This document shows positions 1 to 9,918 of a stretch of 64,000 bases of DNA, one piece after another. Source of the DNA: JAYUDN01 sp043769645 (GTDB lineage Bacteria; Patescibacteriota; Gracilibacteria; BD1-5; UBA2023); assembly GCA_043769645.1 (NCBI GenBank), contig JAYVJC010000042.1, positions 19,750-83,749 on the forward strand, read 5' to 3'. The stretch's first letter is position 1. Each line of letters begins with the position of its first letter. A program made the translations under genes and the position numbers. The notes under the pieces were generated by a model that was given only the letters and a program-made list of their open reading frames with translations, was not told where the DNA came from and did not search any database.

Positions 1-1
1 C

Positions 2-1126
2 TCAGATATCCACTACGATACTGGTGAGAAAAATATCGACGTCCGGCTTCGTATCGATGGAGAGCTCTCAGTGATAATGACTCTCGAACCTCGCGAGTAC
101 AAGCTCATGCTCGAACGACTCAAGTACAAGTCGGATCTCAAGCTCAATATCACGGATATCCCTCAGGATGGAAAGTATCGAATCAGCGGAGAAAAAGGAA
201 ATATCGATGTACGTATCTCGACCCTCCCCGTGAAATACGGTGAAAATGCGGTCTGCCGAATACTTGACTCGACGAAGTCTATCCCGGGTCTTATCGAGCT
301 CGGATTTATCTGGACGTCGAAGCGTCAGCTTGACCAGAGTGTGAAGAAAAAAAATGGAACCATCCTCGTCACGTGACCAACCGGAAGTGGTAAGACGACG
401 ACCCTTTATTCCCTCCTCCAGACGCTCAATACCCGTGAGAAAAAAATCATCACCCTCGAAGATCCGGTCGAATATGAAATCCCCGGCATCGTCCAGAGTG
501 AGGTCAATGAGCTCAAAAACTATACCTACGCGACCGGACTCAAGGCCCTCCTGCGTCAGGATCCAGATATCATCATGATCGGGGAAATCCGAGATCTCGA
601 GTCTGGGACGATCGCGATGCAGGCGGCGATGACCGGTCACCTCGTCCTCTCGACCCTCCATACGAAGAGCTCGAGTGAGACGATCGAACGACTCATGAAT
701 ATGGGGATTCCGAACTATATCCTCGCCTCGGGTATCGATATCATCATCGCCCAGCGCCTCGTCAGGAAGCTCTGCCCTCACTGTATGACAGAGTATGAAG
801 CAGACTCGGGAGAAATGGATATCATCAAATATATGCTCAAGGATATCGGTCTCGCGGGCTTCGTGACTCGCAAGGAACGCCACAAACTCTTCCGAGCCAA
901 TGGGTGTCTCGAGTGTGGGATGACCGGCTACAAAGGCCGTATCGGTATCTACGAAGTGCTCTCCTTTTCCGAAGATATCCGCAGGATGGTACGAGACGGT
1001 GCCAGTCCAAATGACATCCTCGAAGCCTCTCGCAAGAACGGCCTCATCCTCATGCGAGAAGATGGGATTATGAAGGCAATGCGTGGGAAAACGACACTGG
1101 AGGAGTTATTTAAGGTGATAGAGTAA
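2..1126 (+). CDS. pilB: Type IV pilus / type II secretion assembly ATPase, 5'-truncated
   Basis: C-terminal 374 residues of a PilB/GspE-family hexameric ATPase that powers pilus or pseudopilus assembly at the inner face of the membrane. The visible protein begins in the N2 region (SDIHYDTGEK, then VRLRIDG), followed by Walker A GPTGSGKTTT, the Asp box (ITLEDPVEYE), Walker B (DPDIIMIGEIRD), the His box (TGHLVLSTLHT) and a CPHC...CLECG zinc site typical of PilB/GspE. The first glycine of Walker A is encoded by TGA at 374-376, direct proof that UGA is read as Gly here. It stops at TAA. The start lies outside the window. PilB and GspE cannot be told apart without neighbours. The next gene starts 5 bp later. 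Confidence 0.93.
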
Positions 1127-1131
1127 TATAT

Positions 1132-2037
1132 ATGTCTGATATAATCTCACCCATAGATACTGGAATTGAAGGAGTTGATAATGTGCGGGAGGTAGTTCCT
1201 TTCCCCTGGTTTTTCAGGCAAAATATCAGCAACATAAAATGACGTGTAGATGATCCTTTGGGGATAGGTCTCGAAATACAAAAGAAGAAGCTAAAACATA
1301 TATTAAAAGATGGTTTTAATATAGATGTAGCTTCTTTGTCTGATCAGGAAGTTCAGGATATAAGTATACTATTTCACTTTTTACTACAGAGAGTAGTCCA
1401 TGCTCAGATTCAGTTTTGAGGTCTACAGAATGAAAAGAAGCAACAAAAAATACCAAGAATTGGAAGATCGAGTATCGTTTGGCATGATATGGCTCATTGT
1501 GCCGCTCGATACATACTCGACCCGGAAAATAGTATGAAAGACCCTTCTCGATTTACTCCTACTCCTCTAAAGTATAGATACAACTGATACGCAGAACACT
1601 ATGATGCTCTTGTGGAAGAACTCTATGCAACACTGTGGATGGGATCTGGCGTATGAAGATGAAAGAATTTATATATATTTGAGATGTTACGCGAACATCC
1701 TGAAATAACATGAGAGTCAATTTATAAGATATATATTGAAAAGTGTTTATGAGGAATTCGTGAATTTAAGGTAGGTATGAATCTTCTAGAGAATCTTGTT
1801 GATGCTTTTAGTCTCGGATATATAGAGCTCCCTTTTCGTACAAATAGAAAAAATATAGTCAATCATCTCAGGGAAAGAATTCGTAATGATCATTTCGAGA
1901 AATTACAAATACTTCTTGCGGATATATATAAAGATCGTGATAATCCTCGTGTTTTATTTGATCTTTTTTATAGAGAAATGAAACCTTTAATCGAGCAACT
2001 CAAGAGAAGAAAAGTGTACAGATGTTTGGAAAGATAA
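1132..2037 (+). CDS. Hypothetical protein, UGA-rich
   Basis: 301-residue protein of unknown function, starting 5 bp after the pilus ATPase and so probably cotranscribed. It can be read only with UGA as glycine: about nine in-frame TGA codons lie between the ATG at 1132 and the TAA at 2035-2037. No signal peptide or membrane segment is evident. The sequence is polar with a basic C-terminus (ending RRKVYRCLER), and a central WHDMAHCAARYILDP stretch has an HDxxHC-like pattern that could bind metal but matches no family I know. UGA density is far higher than in the ATPase upstream, a trend seen in most unknown genes of this window. Confidence 0.65.
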
Positions 2038-2094
2038 TGCTAAAAGTATAGGCTTTATATCAAGGTAATAAGTAAGAATAAAAACTTTCTAGAT

Positions 2095-2123
2095 TTGACA
2101 AGAAGAAGAAGAAGTAGTAAAAT
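2095..2123 (+). promoter_or_regulatory. Consensus sigma70-type promoter
   Basis: TTGACA (2095-2100), a 17-nt purine-rich spacer and TAAAAT (2118-2123) form a near-consensus promoter about 90 nt before the small membrane-protein gene. It is the best -35/-10 pair seen in the window. Native genes more often show only a -10-like box close to the start codon. Confidence 0.6.
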
Positions 2124-2215
2124 AATTTTGTCAGCCCATCATGGCTGAGGGTTATTTTTTCATAAACAATTCCTCGACCAGATAGACTGTGTTGGGGGGA
2201 TCTGGAGATCGCATC

Positions 2216-2587
2216 ATGACGACAGCAAATATGGGTTTCAAGTTTCACGTTTCCACAGCAGTAAGGGCTATGACTGCGGGTGTGATTTTCACACTAGTAG
2301 CGCTCATCATCCTGTTTATGCTTTACTTCAGTGTCCATCTGGACCCTGAGGAAACACGAAACCCTGTGTTCCTTCTTTTAGCTTTCATCGCGTTGTTCGT
2401 TATACCAATGACGATACTCGGTGTGACCTACAAAATCCTCCGAGAAATGGTCTCGGAAAAAAATGAAGAAAACCGCCAGATAGACCTGACAACGGCAATG
2501 GGTGCCATAACAACCTTTGCCATATACTGTCCTACGGTTTATGGGATTGCCATCTTCATCGCCTTTCAAGCATCCAAGAGATGCTGA
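2216..2587 (+). CDS. Small membrane protein ending in UGA (standard-code style)
   Basis: 123-residue protein if UGA at 2585-2587 is the stop. Three hydrophobic stretches (about residues 22-44, 53-75 and 95-115) separated by charged loops suggest a three-helix membrane protein of unknown function. The chosen ATG sits 7 nt after GGAGA, a clear Shine-Dalgarno, whereas most genes here have none. An in-frame start at 2189 is possible but lacks this site. There is no internal UGA. With UGA as glycine the frame would run 19 more codons straight through a terminator hairpin to TAG at 2645-2647, so UGA looks like the original stop. Promoter, ribosome site and terminator together look like a self-contained unit acquired from a standard-code organism (inference). 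Confidence 0.6.
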   Translation: MTTANMGFKFHVSTAVRAMTAGVIFTLVALIILFMLYFSVHLDPEETRNPVFLLLAFIALFVIPMTILGVTYKILREMVSEKNEENRQIDLTTAMGAITTFAIYCPTVYGIAIFIAFQASKRC

Positions 2588-2607
2588 CGATTTTCCCCCA
2601 ACCCACG

Positions 2608-2645
2608 AAGCTCCCGCCTGTTCACAGGCGGGGCTTTGCCTTTTT
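2608..2645 (+). terminator. GC-rich rho-independent terminator
   Basis: A hairpin with arms CCCGCCTG and CAGGCGGG, loop TTCA, flanked by AAGC/GCTT, is followed by a short T run. It starts about 20 nt after the UGA of the small membrane-protein gene. It is more GC-rich than the terminators of native genes in the window. Confidence 0.85.
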
Positions 2646-2700
2646 AGTAAGTTGAAGATTATGAATTATATCCATTTTCTCTCTACTATAAGGTGCCTGC

Positions 2701-2808
2701 TATAATCTATCTGCTCTCATTTTTTATCTTTTCGTTTTTATCTTTTATCTGGACTCACCTATTCCACCGTCACACTCTTCGCGAGGTTGCGAGGCTTGTC
2801 GACGTCTC
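2701..2808. repeat. Duplicated glmS 3' flank, copy A
   Basis: About 108 bp closely matching 3535-3642, the end and downstream flank of glmS. A 40-bp core (2764-2803 and 3588-3627) is identical. The two copies are direct repeats bracketing the toxin-antitoxin pair. Confidence 0.85.
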
Positions 2809-2815
2809 GGCCCGA
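2759..2815 (-). pseudogene. Remnant of glmS C-terminus
   Basis: On the minus strand this reads GRDVDKPRNLAKSVTVE followed by TAG, the same C-terminal tail and stop as intact glmS at 3583. Nothing upstream of these roughly 18 codons resembles GlmS, since the antitoxin gene abuts it. It is a leftover of a partial duplication, either from insertion of the toxin-antitoxin DNA or from recombination. Confidence 0.8.
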
Positions 2816-2827
2816 GGGTTTACAAAT

Positions 2828-3118
2828 TTATTTCTTCTCGACAAGACGTCATTCCGTCCATTTTTTTGCGAGAGAAATCAGAATAGTCTGGTAGGGGATA
2901 GCATCTTCTTTTGCCTGTTTTTTCAGACTCGCGAGTATGGATACTGGCATCTTCAGTGAGATGGCTTGCCTGGCTTCGGGTTCTCTATCTTCGAATTTTG
3001 CTTTCTGAAAAGCATCGACAAGAGCCTGCTCTTCGAGGGTATCCACTGATGAACCAAACTTCCCCTCTAACATGAGATCTTCGAGTTCAGTATAGTAGGA
3101 GTATGGTTTTGCTGGCAT
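2828..3118 (-). CDS. CopG/BrnA-like antitoxin
   Basis: 96-residue antitoxin-like protein whose C-terminal half (ARQAISLKMPVSILASLKKQ, then IPYQTILISLAKKW) has the ribbon-helix-helix pattern of CopG/BrnA antitoxins, in which the IPYQT segment is characteristic. The N-terminal half is acidic and would contact the toxin. The frame continues through one UGA (glycine) at 2849-2851 to TAA at 2828-2830. It lies 10 bp downstream of the toxin gene, a toxin-first order common for BrnT-BrnA-like pairs. Such antitoxins neutralise the toxin and repress their own promoter. No database search was made. Confidence 0.72.
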
Positions 3119-3128
3119 AGAGGAAAAA

Positions 3129-3392
3129 TTAGAGAAATAATCTGGTAGCTACTCGGCTTCGGTAGGCGGTCTTGAGAAAGTATCATCATTCGATAGGAAC
3201 ACAGGGGACCATGCACACATACCCGCCAATATCAACATAGAGTATTTTCTGATGAGGATATTTCTCAGAATCAGGATGATTACGGATGGCAAGAAGTCAT
3301 CCATCATTGATGGCATCTTGTATGCGGGAGAATGAAATATGGTGTTTCTCTTGTACAAGAGAATCTTTTTCATCCGACCAAAGTAATATCAT
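3129..3392 (-). CDS. BrnT-like toxin
   Basis: 87-residue protein resembling small BrnT/RelE-fold RNase toxins. It opens MILLWSDEKDSLVQEKHHIS, continues DAINDGGLLAIRNHP and KILYVDIGGYVCMVPCV, and ends with a YFLKTAYRSR motif that matches the FLKTIxPSRKA tail of this toxin group. Three UGA glycine codons are internal, so under the standard code the gene would be missed. It is immediately upstream of the CopG-like antitoxin. The ATG at 3390-3392 follows a TATACT/TATATAT-rich stretch that probably holds the promoter and operator. The expected action is mRNA cleavage, inferred from the family. Confidence 0.7.
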
Positions 3393-3582
3393 ATACTGAG
3401 TATATACTATATATATTCTAAATCAACTTTTTTACTAGAAATTCTGAATTCCATTTATATGAATTATCTATGATCAATGACTTTTATCAATTCCTGTCTT
3501 ATTTCTCTTCTATTTCCTATCTACTATAAGCTATCTACTCTCATCTTTCATCTTTTCGTTTTTATCTTTTATCTAGACTCTC

Positions 3583-5430
3583 CTACTCCACCGTCACACT
3601 CTTCGCGAGGTTGCGAGGCTTGTCGACATCACGACCGAGCGCGTTAGCGATGTGGTACGAGAAGAGTTGCATGATGACGACCTCGAGGAATGGATTGACT
3701 TCCGCGAGGTTAGCATCGAAGGTGATAACATCAGTATAGAGACCTTTGTGGTCATCATCGTCAGCGATAATCCCGAGTACCTTTCCTCCACGAGCCTTGA
3801 TCTCTTCGACACTGGAGTTATTCTTAGCGACCAGTGGTCCTCCCCCGTTCACCATAATGGTCGGGAAGTTCTCATCGATCAGAGCGATCGATCCATGCTT
3901 AAGCTCTCAGGAAGAGTACGCTTCCGAGTGGATATAGGTCAGTTCTTTGAGTTTGAGGGATCCCTCCATCGCGATCGGAAGCTCATGAGAACGACCGAGG
4001 TAGAAGAAGTTCGAATACTTCGCATATTTCTCTGCTACAAGACGGATCGCTTCGGACTCAAGGAGGATCTTCTCCATGGCTTCTGGAAGTTTCGAGAGAC
4101 CATCGAGCACTTCACGATACTTGCGATAATCAAGTCCTGTCTTCTTTCCGAGATAGAGGGCGAGGAAGAGAAAACAAGCCACTTGGGCCGTAAATGCCTT
4201 CGTCGAGGCCACTCCGACTTCGATACCGGCACGCGTGAAAAGCCCCTGTCCAGCAGTTCGAGCGATCGCGGAACCTGGGACATTGACTACCCCGAAGACA
4301 TGACATCATTGTTCTTTCACGATCTTGAGTGAATCAAGGGTATCGATCGTCTCTCCGGACTGGGAGACGAAGATAAAGAGTTCATCCGAAGTGATGAATT
4401 TTTTCTTATACTTGAACTCAGTCGAGACGACCACATCGGTCGGAAGCCCCGCGAATTCCTCGAGATAGTACTTCCCCATAAGACCTGAGTGATAGCTCGT
4501 CCCCGAGGCCACGATCGTAACTCGCTTGATACCAAGCATAGATATATGCTCGAGGGTATCGGAGTGGAGTTCTGCGGTTTCGAAATTGATACGGCCACGA
4601 AAGACATTTTCGAGGACTTCTCGTTGTTCGTGGATTTCCTTCAGCATAAAGTGAGGAAAGTCCCCAAGTTCTGCTGGCTTCTCAGCATCATCGACCGTAT
4701 GAAGGGACCGCTCGACCTCGCCATCTCCGGCGACGATTGTATAATCCTCGGGCGTCATCAGAAATACATCCCCATCCTCGAGGATGATGTAGTCATCGAT
4801 AAGACCGATCAGGGAACGGTAATCCGAAGAGACAAACCGATCTCCATTTGAGTTTTCTACGGAGGATTTCTGTCCAAATCCAAGCACCATCGGACTTCCT
4901 CGTTTCGTTCCGAATATCCGATCTGGATGTTCTCGATCGATAAATACGAGTCCATAGGCTCCTTCGATACGTTGTACAAGTACTTTCAAAGTTTCGAGGT
5001 GATCTCCGGTAAATATATCTTCATAGAGCTTCGCGACAACTTCGGTATCAGTTTCTGAATAAAACGTATATCCTTTTTCGAGGAGTTCTTCCTTGAGCTC
5101 TCGGTAGTTTTCGATAATGCCGTTGTGGATGACGATAAATCGCTCTGACTGAGACATATGCGGATGACAGTTTGGTTCCGTGACTCCCCCGTGGGTCGCC
5201 CATCTGGTATGACCGACACCGACATGGTACGAGGCAAGATCATAGGTATCAGCCTTGAGCTTGAGATTCGAAACTTTTCCGACGGATTTGATGAGCGCGA
5301 ACTCTTTCCTATGATTCACGACACAAATGCCCGCACTATCATACCCACGGTATTCGAGACGCTGAAGTCCTGCGAGTATTTCTTTCTCCGCTTGTCCCGG
5401 TCTTCCGAGATATCAAAATATTCAGCACAT
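3583..5430 (-). CDS. glmS: Glutamine-fructose-6-phosphate aminotransferase
   Basis: 615-residue GlmS (family about 610), which makes glucosamine-6-phosphate from fructose-6-phosphate and glutamine for peptidoglycan precursors. The N-terminus is MCGIFGYLG with catalytic Cys2; Gly3 and Gly6 are both UGA. The glutaminase domain shows LEYRGYDSAGI and HTRWATHGG; two sugar-isomerase domains follow (ASGTSYHSGLMGKYYLEEFA; VSQSGETIDTLDSLK) and the protein ends DKPRNLAKSVTVE before TAG. Several more UGA codons are internal, for example at the former breaks near 3856, 4213 and 4306. No glmS ribozyme is recognisable upstream. Its last codons and downstream flank are duplicated at 2701-2808. Confidence 0.97.
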
Positions 5431-5642
5431 AGGAGAGAAAGTGAGAAATTAAAAAGATGCAATAAACTTTTCTATAAGTGATACGCTATCCATCTCCGGT
5501 AAGAGAAATGTAAGAATCTTTCTTCACAAACCAGTATAAAAAAATGACCTCGGAAATCAAAGGAGAAAATAAAATCAAATATTCGTTCCCTTATCCCTAA
5601 TATTTTCCTATTTCTCTCACTCAATACTTATCGAACAGAAAC

Positions 5643-6842
5643 CTATTGTCACTTTACTCGTTCATGAGTCTTCTTCCAATACCACTCTCAGCCAATATCA
5701 ATCATATCGTCCGTGGGCTCAAAAACACGATCCCGACGTGGTAATCTCACCAGTGGTTCTGCCTGAATAATGTTTTGGTTTACAAGAGTCCCATTCTCTT
5801 TGGAAGATTTCTTTTCCTTAGCGGCACTTTCAAAGAGTGGGTTTGATTTTTTCGAAGCTTTAGGTCGAATGGGTCAAGGATTTTTATTTTTTTTGATTAC
5901 AGGTTTTTTAGCACGCTTTCTGGGAATACTCACGGCCTTCTCTTTTTCTTCTTGAATTCTCTGGGGAACTCCTATCCCACAGAGCGTACAGAAGTCCGTT
6001 TTTTTCAGGGAAACATTTCCAAAACACTGCTGACCGATAGACTGAAAATGAATGGGCAGAGTTTGCGAAGAAAATTCAACAGAAGCATTGTATGAAATCA
6101 AAACGGGCTTGATAGTCGCAAACCAATGAGTAGATACTTGTTGAATGGTGAGGGCTTCTTGAATTGCAGTACGAAGAGTTACAGAAGATCCCTTCTCAGA
6201 AGGTCCATCGAGAGCCTGTAGAAATCTCTCCCGAAGAGGAAGAGATTTCTGTTTTCCTTCAGGATCAAGAGCGCATATTTCTATGAATTCCTGCTTCTTG
6301 ATCCTCCCGTTCTTCCCAATATTAATAGTTGATTTTTCTCATCACCTCAGGCAGAGTGATACTCCATCAAGAGAAATAGGGAGTCAGAGGATGCTTGGAA
6401 ATTGTGTATTGTAACTTCTAAAAATTGCGGAAACTTCATGTATCCAGTGAGTATTTTTTCGAAAAATCGCCGATGCTAGAGCTTGTCGTATAGTTTGATT
6501 TTTTCCATCATAGTGAAAAACTGTGTCAAGAGTCTGGAGAAATGCGCTCTTGCTCATGCATTTCTGGAGATGGAGTTCTTCACTTCAGACTTCTCCGCGC
6601 TCTTCCTGCCATTTCGAGAGAAGTCGAACCTGCGATCGAATCGTTTGGATAAGTCGAGGTGCGCCTCAAGACGAGCTTTTGAGAAGTGATTCAAGTTGCC
6701 ACTGAAGCTGCTTGACTCGCTTCTTATCTTGAGTTTCTAGAACACTTTTTACAAGTCACTTCACTTTACTGATACTTAGTACCGTTCATCATAGGGCTAA
6801 TCTTCTAGAAACCTCTGGTGGTGGGGTATCAAGTTTTCACAT
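5643..6842 (-). CDS. Hypothetical protein with CxxC motif
   Basis: 399-residue protein readable only with UGA as glycine (about ten internal UGAs), from ATG at 6840-6842 to TAG at 5643-5645. I do not recognise it. The N-terminal half is helical and lysine/glutamine-rich; a C-terminal segment FGNVSLKKTDFCTLCGIG has a single CxxC that may be half of a zinc site, followed by a basic low-complexity linker (RKRAKKPVIKKNKNP). There is no membrane segment. Two smaller minus-strand genes lie just upstream, so 5643-8080 is probably one operon. UGA density is high. Confidence 0.6.
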
Positions 6843-6859
6843 TTTTTATAAAAGTACTA

Positions 6860-7111
6860 TTATTGCCTTGTTGAAGTCTTTACAATTCCTTGGAGAATTT
6901 CTTGGACTCGAGCTTTTGTTGTTCACTTAGTTTGTAGCTCTGAAAGTTCGCTTTGAGTAATAGCAAATTTGTCTACCCAATAGTGTCCACTTTTATCTAT
7001 ATCAAGAAAATTATAGTTTCCATCTATCCAGCAAAGGGTGCGATCCTTTAGCATTCCTGGTTCACCACTATCAATTTCAGATTCAGCAATATAGATAGAG
7101 AAAAAACTCAT
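6860..7111 (-). CDS. Small hypothetical protein
   Basis: 83-residue protein beginning MSFFSIYIAESEIDSGEPG and containing a compact aromatic segment (RTLCWIDGNYNFLDID, then GHYWVDKFAITQSEL). One UGA (6923-6925) is read as glycine and the frame closes with TAA at 6860-6862. It sits 17 bp from the next minus-strand gene and 9 bp from the previous one, supporting cotranscription. No family recognised. Confidence 0.5.
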
Positions 7112-7120
7112 AAAGAAAAA

Positions 7121-8080
7121 TTAATTTTGATATTGAGTAAAAATTTGTTCTAGATTCCCTCAGGTTTTTAGAATTGATGCGATATTTATTTCGGGCATCA
7201 TAGGAGGAAGACTAATGCCCAATGGATTTTGTCAAAGATCAGTTTTTTGACTGGCTTCAGGATTGATAAACGAAAGCTTACCTCCCGTCAAGTGTGTCCC
7301 ACTTGGAAGGCAAAGAATGCGTGAAACCATAGCTGCTGTATGTGCAGATCGGATATCTCCAGTTCAAATTATAGAGGAAGGTTGAAATTTGCTTTTATCA
7401 ATTCTAAGACTAATAAACTCTGCTAATCTTTGGAGGTTGTCAAAATTTCCCTCGGGGGAAAAATTATGTTCAGGAGTGCATATAATTTTCGCAATATTAT
7501 TTCCAGGTGTTTTTGGGTCCCAGTACTCCTGAGGTTGAAGCACCCAACGTTTTGATACCCTTTGCACAACATGATCGGCATCTTCAGTACTACTTTCTTT
7601 TTGTATAGCCACTCCCCACCTTTGTCCATTTATAGAATGCTGTCCAGCCCACTTATCGATTGCGATCTTGGATCTTGCAGAGTCAAACATATCATCAAGA
7701 AAGAGTGGCTTCTCTCCTGGTCATCAACCGTTGAGAAATGAAATACAATCAGCTATATGTACCTCTTTTTGATCTCACTCTCCTTCATACGAAGCGGCAT
7801 GAAGTACTCCAAATCTCAGGTTTGTAGGTAGTACCCCTTTCCCATATTTTTCCATCATTGCAAGGATTGGCAACCCTCATCGAGCAACAGCTATAATACT
7901 CGTGTATCCTGCATCTTTTATTTGTTCGATGAGAACTCTTGTAAGAGTTTCATATTGAGCACTGGAGTATACTTCTTTAGCGACTGGTTTTCCATTTCGA
8001 TCTAATGATGGAACCACCATGGGTTTTGCATACTTGTAATTTCAACCTGATGTATCGAGAGATAAATCTAATCAATTCAT
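7121..8080 (-). CDS. Phosphoribosyltransferase-like protein
   Basis: 319-residue protein with the layout of a type I phosphoribosyltransferase. An N-terminal SIIAVARGGLPILAMM matches the IVGIARGGLxPA segment of Gpt/Hpt enzymes, and LFLDDMFDSARSK stands where the PRPP loop (VDDxxDTGxT) is expected. A RWVLQPQEYWDP motif resembles the WxxFPWE stretch of xanthine-guanine enzymes. The PRPP loop is divergent, so catalysis is uncertain. The last roughly 100 residues are unassigned. About ten internal UGAs are read as glycine. Possible role: purine salvage, or a non-catalytic regulator. It is the first gene of the minus-strand group ending at 5643. Confidence 0.55.
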
Positions 8081-8247
8081 AATAAATAATTTTAGTAAAT
8101 TAACTTCTCGTTAGAATATGTTTTCGTATACTTTTGTCAAATTATTTATTCTTACGCTGGGAGAAGGCATTATCTTATGAAATTTTTGCATTTTCATTCA
8201 TTTTCTCTATCCTCATTACATAGATTGTAGTCAATAATTTTCTTGAT

Positions 8248-9621
8248 ATGGATACCCTTCGATTTCTTACACCGGAGATGATTACTGATATTCGAAACCG
8301 TTTTGATACTCCCGTATTTATCTACTCGGAAAAAATCCTCCGAGAACAAGCGCGTAAGGTTGTCGGTTTTCCCCATCACTTTGGGATCACGACACGCTAC
8401 GCGATGAAGACGAGTTCGAATATGAATCTGTTGAAGATTTTTTCGAGTGAATGACTCCATATCGATGCCTCGAGCGAGTATGAAGTCTATCGCGCGCTCA
8501 AAGCGGGAATATCAGCTTCCCATATCCAGCTCACGGGACAAGAAATGCCAAAAGATCTGAAGAAAATTGTCGATTTGGGTGTAGAGTTCAATGCGACGAG
8601 CCTACATCAACTCGAAAGCTATGGAAAGCTCTTTCCTGATACAAATGCATCTATCCGAGTGAATCCTGGTATGGGTTCATGAGGTACCAACCGTACCAAT
8701 GTTGGAGGGCTCGGATCGAGCTTCGGTATCTGGCACGAATACCTCGAAGAAGTTCTGAGTATCACCAAAAAATATCATCTTACCATCACGAAGCTTCATA
8801 CCCATATCGGTTCCGGATCAGATCCAGAAGTCTGGAAAAAAGTCGCTAGTATGGTCCTCTCGATCGTCGAGAAACTTCCTGATGTCATCACAGTTTCCCT
8901 CGGTGGAGGATACAAAATAGCTCGAATGGACTATGAAAAAACTGCAAATCTTGAGGAAATCGGAACGCACGTAAAAGAGTTATTTTGGGATTTTTTCGAA
9001 AAAACTTGACGTAAACTCCATCTCGAAATCGAACCGGGCACCTTTCTCGCCGCCAATAGTGCCAGTCTCATTACCGAGATCATCGATATCGTCGACACAG
9101 GAAAAGATGGTTATACCTTCATCAAGGTGAATGCCGGGATGACCGAAGTCACACGTCCTTCGCTCTATGGCGCCCAACACCCGATCATCGTTGTTCCCAG
9201 GAGAAATAACTCGGAAGATACTCAAAAACAAGAAAATCGAGGAGAGAAATTTTTTTCGAAAGGAGTTTACTGAAACAATGTAAATGACTGAGAAATAAAT
9301 TTTTCTGACGATGAAGTTCGCAGTTTTTCAGAATCTTCCTACATAGTTGTCGGTCATAACTGCGAAAGTGGTGATATCTTCACTCCCGCCCCTGGAGACC
9401 CGGAGTGACTCCTTCCACGGACACTTACTGAAGCGAGAATCGGATATGCACTCGTCATCGAATCCGTCGGCTCCTACTGCGCGTCGATGAGTACGCACGG
9501 ATACAATAGCTTCCCCGAAGCCTGAGAACTCCTCCTTCGAGAAGATGGAACTATCGTCGAAATCAGAAAACGCGCGAAGATAGAAGAACTATGGAGGAAT
9601 GAGATAATGGTAGCAGAATAG
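8248..9621 (+). CDS. lysA: Diaminopimelate decarboxylase
   Basis: 457-residue PLP fold-III decarboxylase that converts meso-diaminopimelate to L-lysine. Evidence: YAMKTSSN with the Schiff-base lysine, HIDASSEYE, RVNPG, KLHTHIGSGSD, EIEPGTFLAANSA and the active-site CESGDIF motif near the C-terminus. Several UGA codons fall on structural glycines (for example in VNPGMGSGG). An insert of roughly 40 polar residues (about 315-360) precedes the CESGD motif and makes the protein slightly longer than usual. It heads a lysine block with aspartate kinase and LysRS, separated from them by two attenuators. No Shine-Dalgarno is visible. Confidence 0.93.
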
Positions 9622-9716
9622 TAATTTTACATTTAGAAGGAAGCTGCTTGTATCTCAAAAAAATCTCAACAGAATTTCGTATTGACTTCCCTCCCTTTTT
9701 TCATACATTCGAATCT

Positions 9717-9788
9717 ATGAATCACCTCGCTCACATGATTATCATGAAGATTTGCTTTTCCCGAGTGGAAGAGAAGTTTTCTATGTAA
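9717..9788 (+). CDS. Leader peptide 1 of attenuator
   Basis: A 23-codon ORF, MNHLAHMIIMKICFSRVEEK and three more residues, ending in TAA. It has a run Met-Ile-Ile-Met-Lys-Ile (codons 7-12) suited to sense aspartate-family amino acids. The codons after this run carry the 5' half of a possible antiterminator, and a terminator follows at 9811. The preceding GAATCT is also present before leader 2. Translation is inferred, not shown. Confidence 0.5.
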   Translation: MNHLAHMIIMKICFSRVEEKFSM

Positions 9789-9840
9789 TCAAATACAAGA
9801 AATCACTCTCAACCACCCGGGAAACTGGGTGGTTTTTTAT
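9756..9840 (+). promoter_or_regulatory. Transcription attenuator 1
   Basis: The terminator has arms AACCACCC (9811-9818) and GGGTGGTT (9827-9834), loop GGGAAACT, then a T run. The upstream segment TTTCCCGAGTGG (9757-9768) can pair with CCACCCGGGAAA (9813-9824), 11 of 12 positions, giving a mutually exclusive antiterminator. This 2:3 versus 3:4 arrangement is that of ribosome-controlled attenuators such as those of thr and ilv operons. It lies between lysA and the aspartate kinase gene. Confidence 0.7.
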
Positions 9841-9852
9841 TTATTTGAATCT

Positions 9853-9918
9853 ATGCATTACGAGCTTACTATCATGATTACCAAGAAGACGTATCCACCA
9901 AGAGCGGATTTTTGATGA
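9853..9918 (+). CDS. Leader peptide 2 of attenuator (extent uncertain)
   Basis: The ORF starts MHYELTIMITKKTYPPRADF and so has Thr-Ile-Met-Ile-Thr-Lys-Lys-Thr at codons 6-13: the products of the aspartate pathway, as in a thr-type leader. It then meets TGA TGA at 9913-9918. If these are stops the peptide is 20 residues; if they are glycines (as elsewhere here) the frame passes through the terminator and ends at TAA 10036-10038, 17 nt before aspartate kinase. It shares GAATCTATG with leader 1 and seems to be a duplicate. Confidence 0.5.

Noticed and set aside
68..883. Long minus-strand open frame opposite the pilus ATPase
   Set aside because: Antisense shadow of a strongly supported gene; the protein has no recognisable features.
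5431..5642. glmS ribozyme upstream of glmS
   Set aside because: No conserved glmS ribozyme core could be recognised in the upstream 210 bp.
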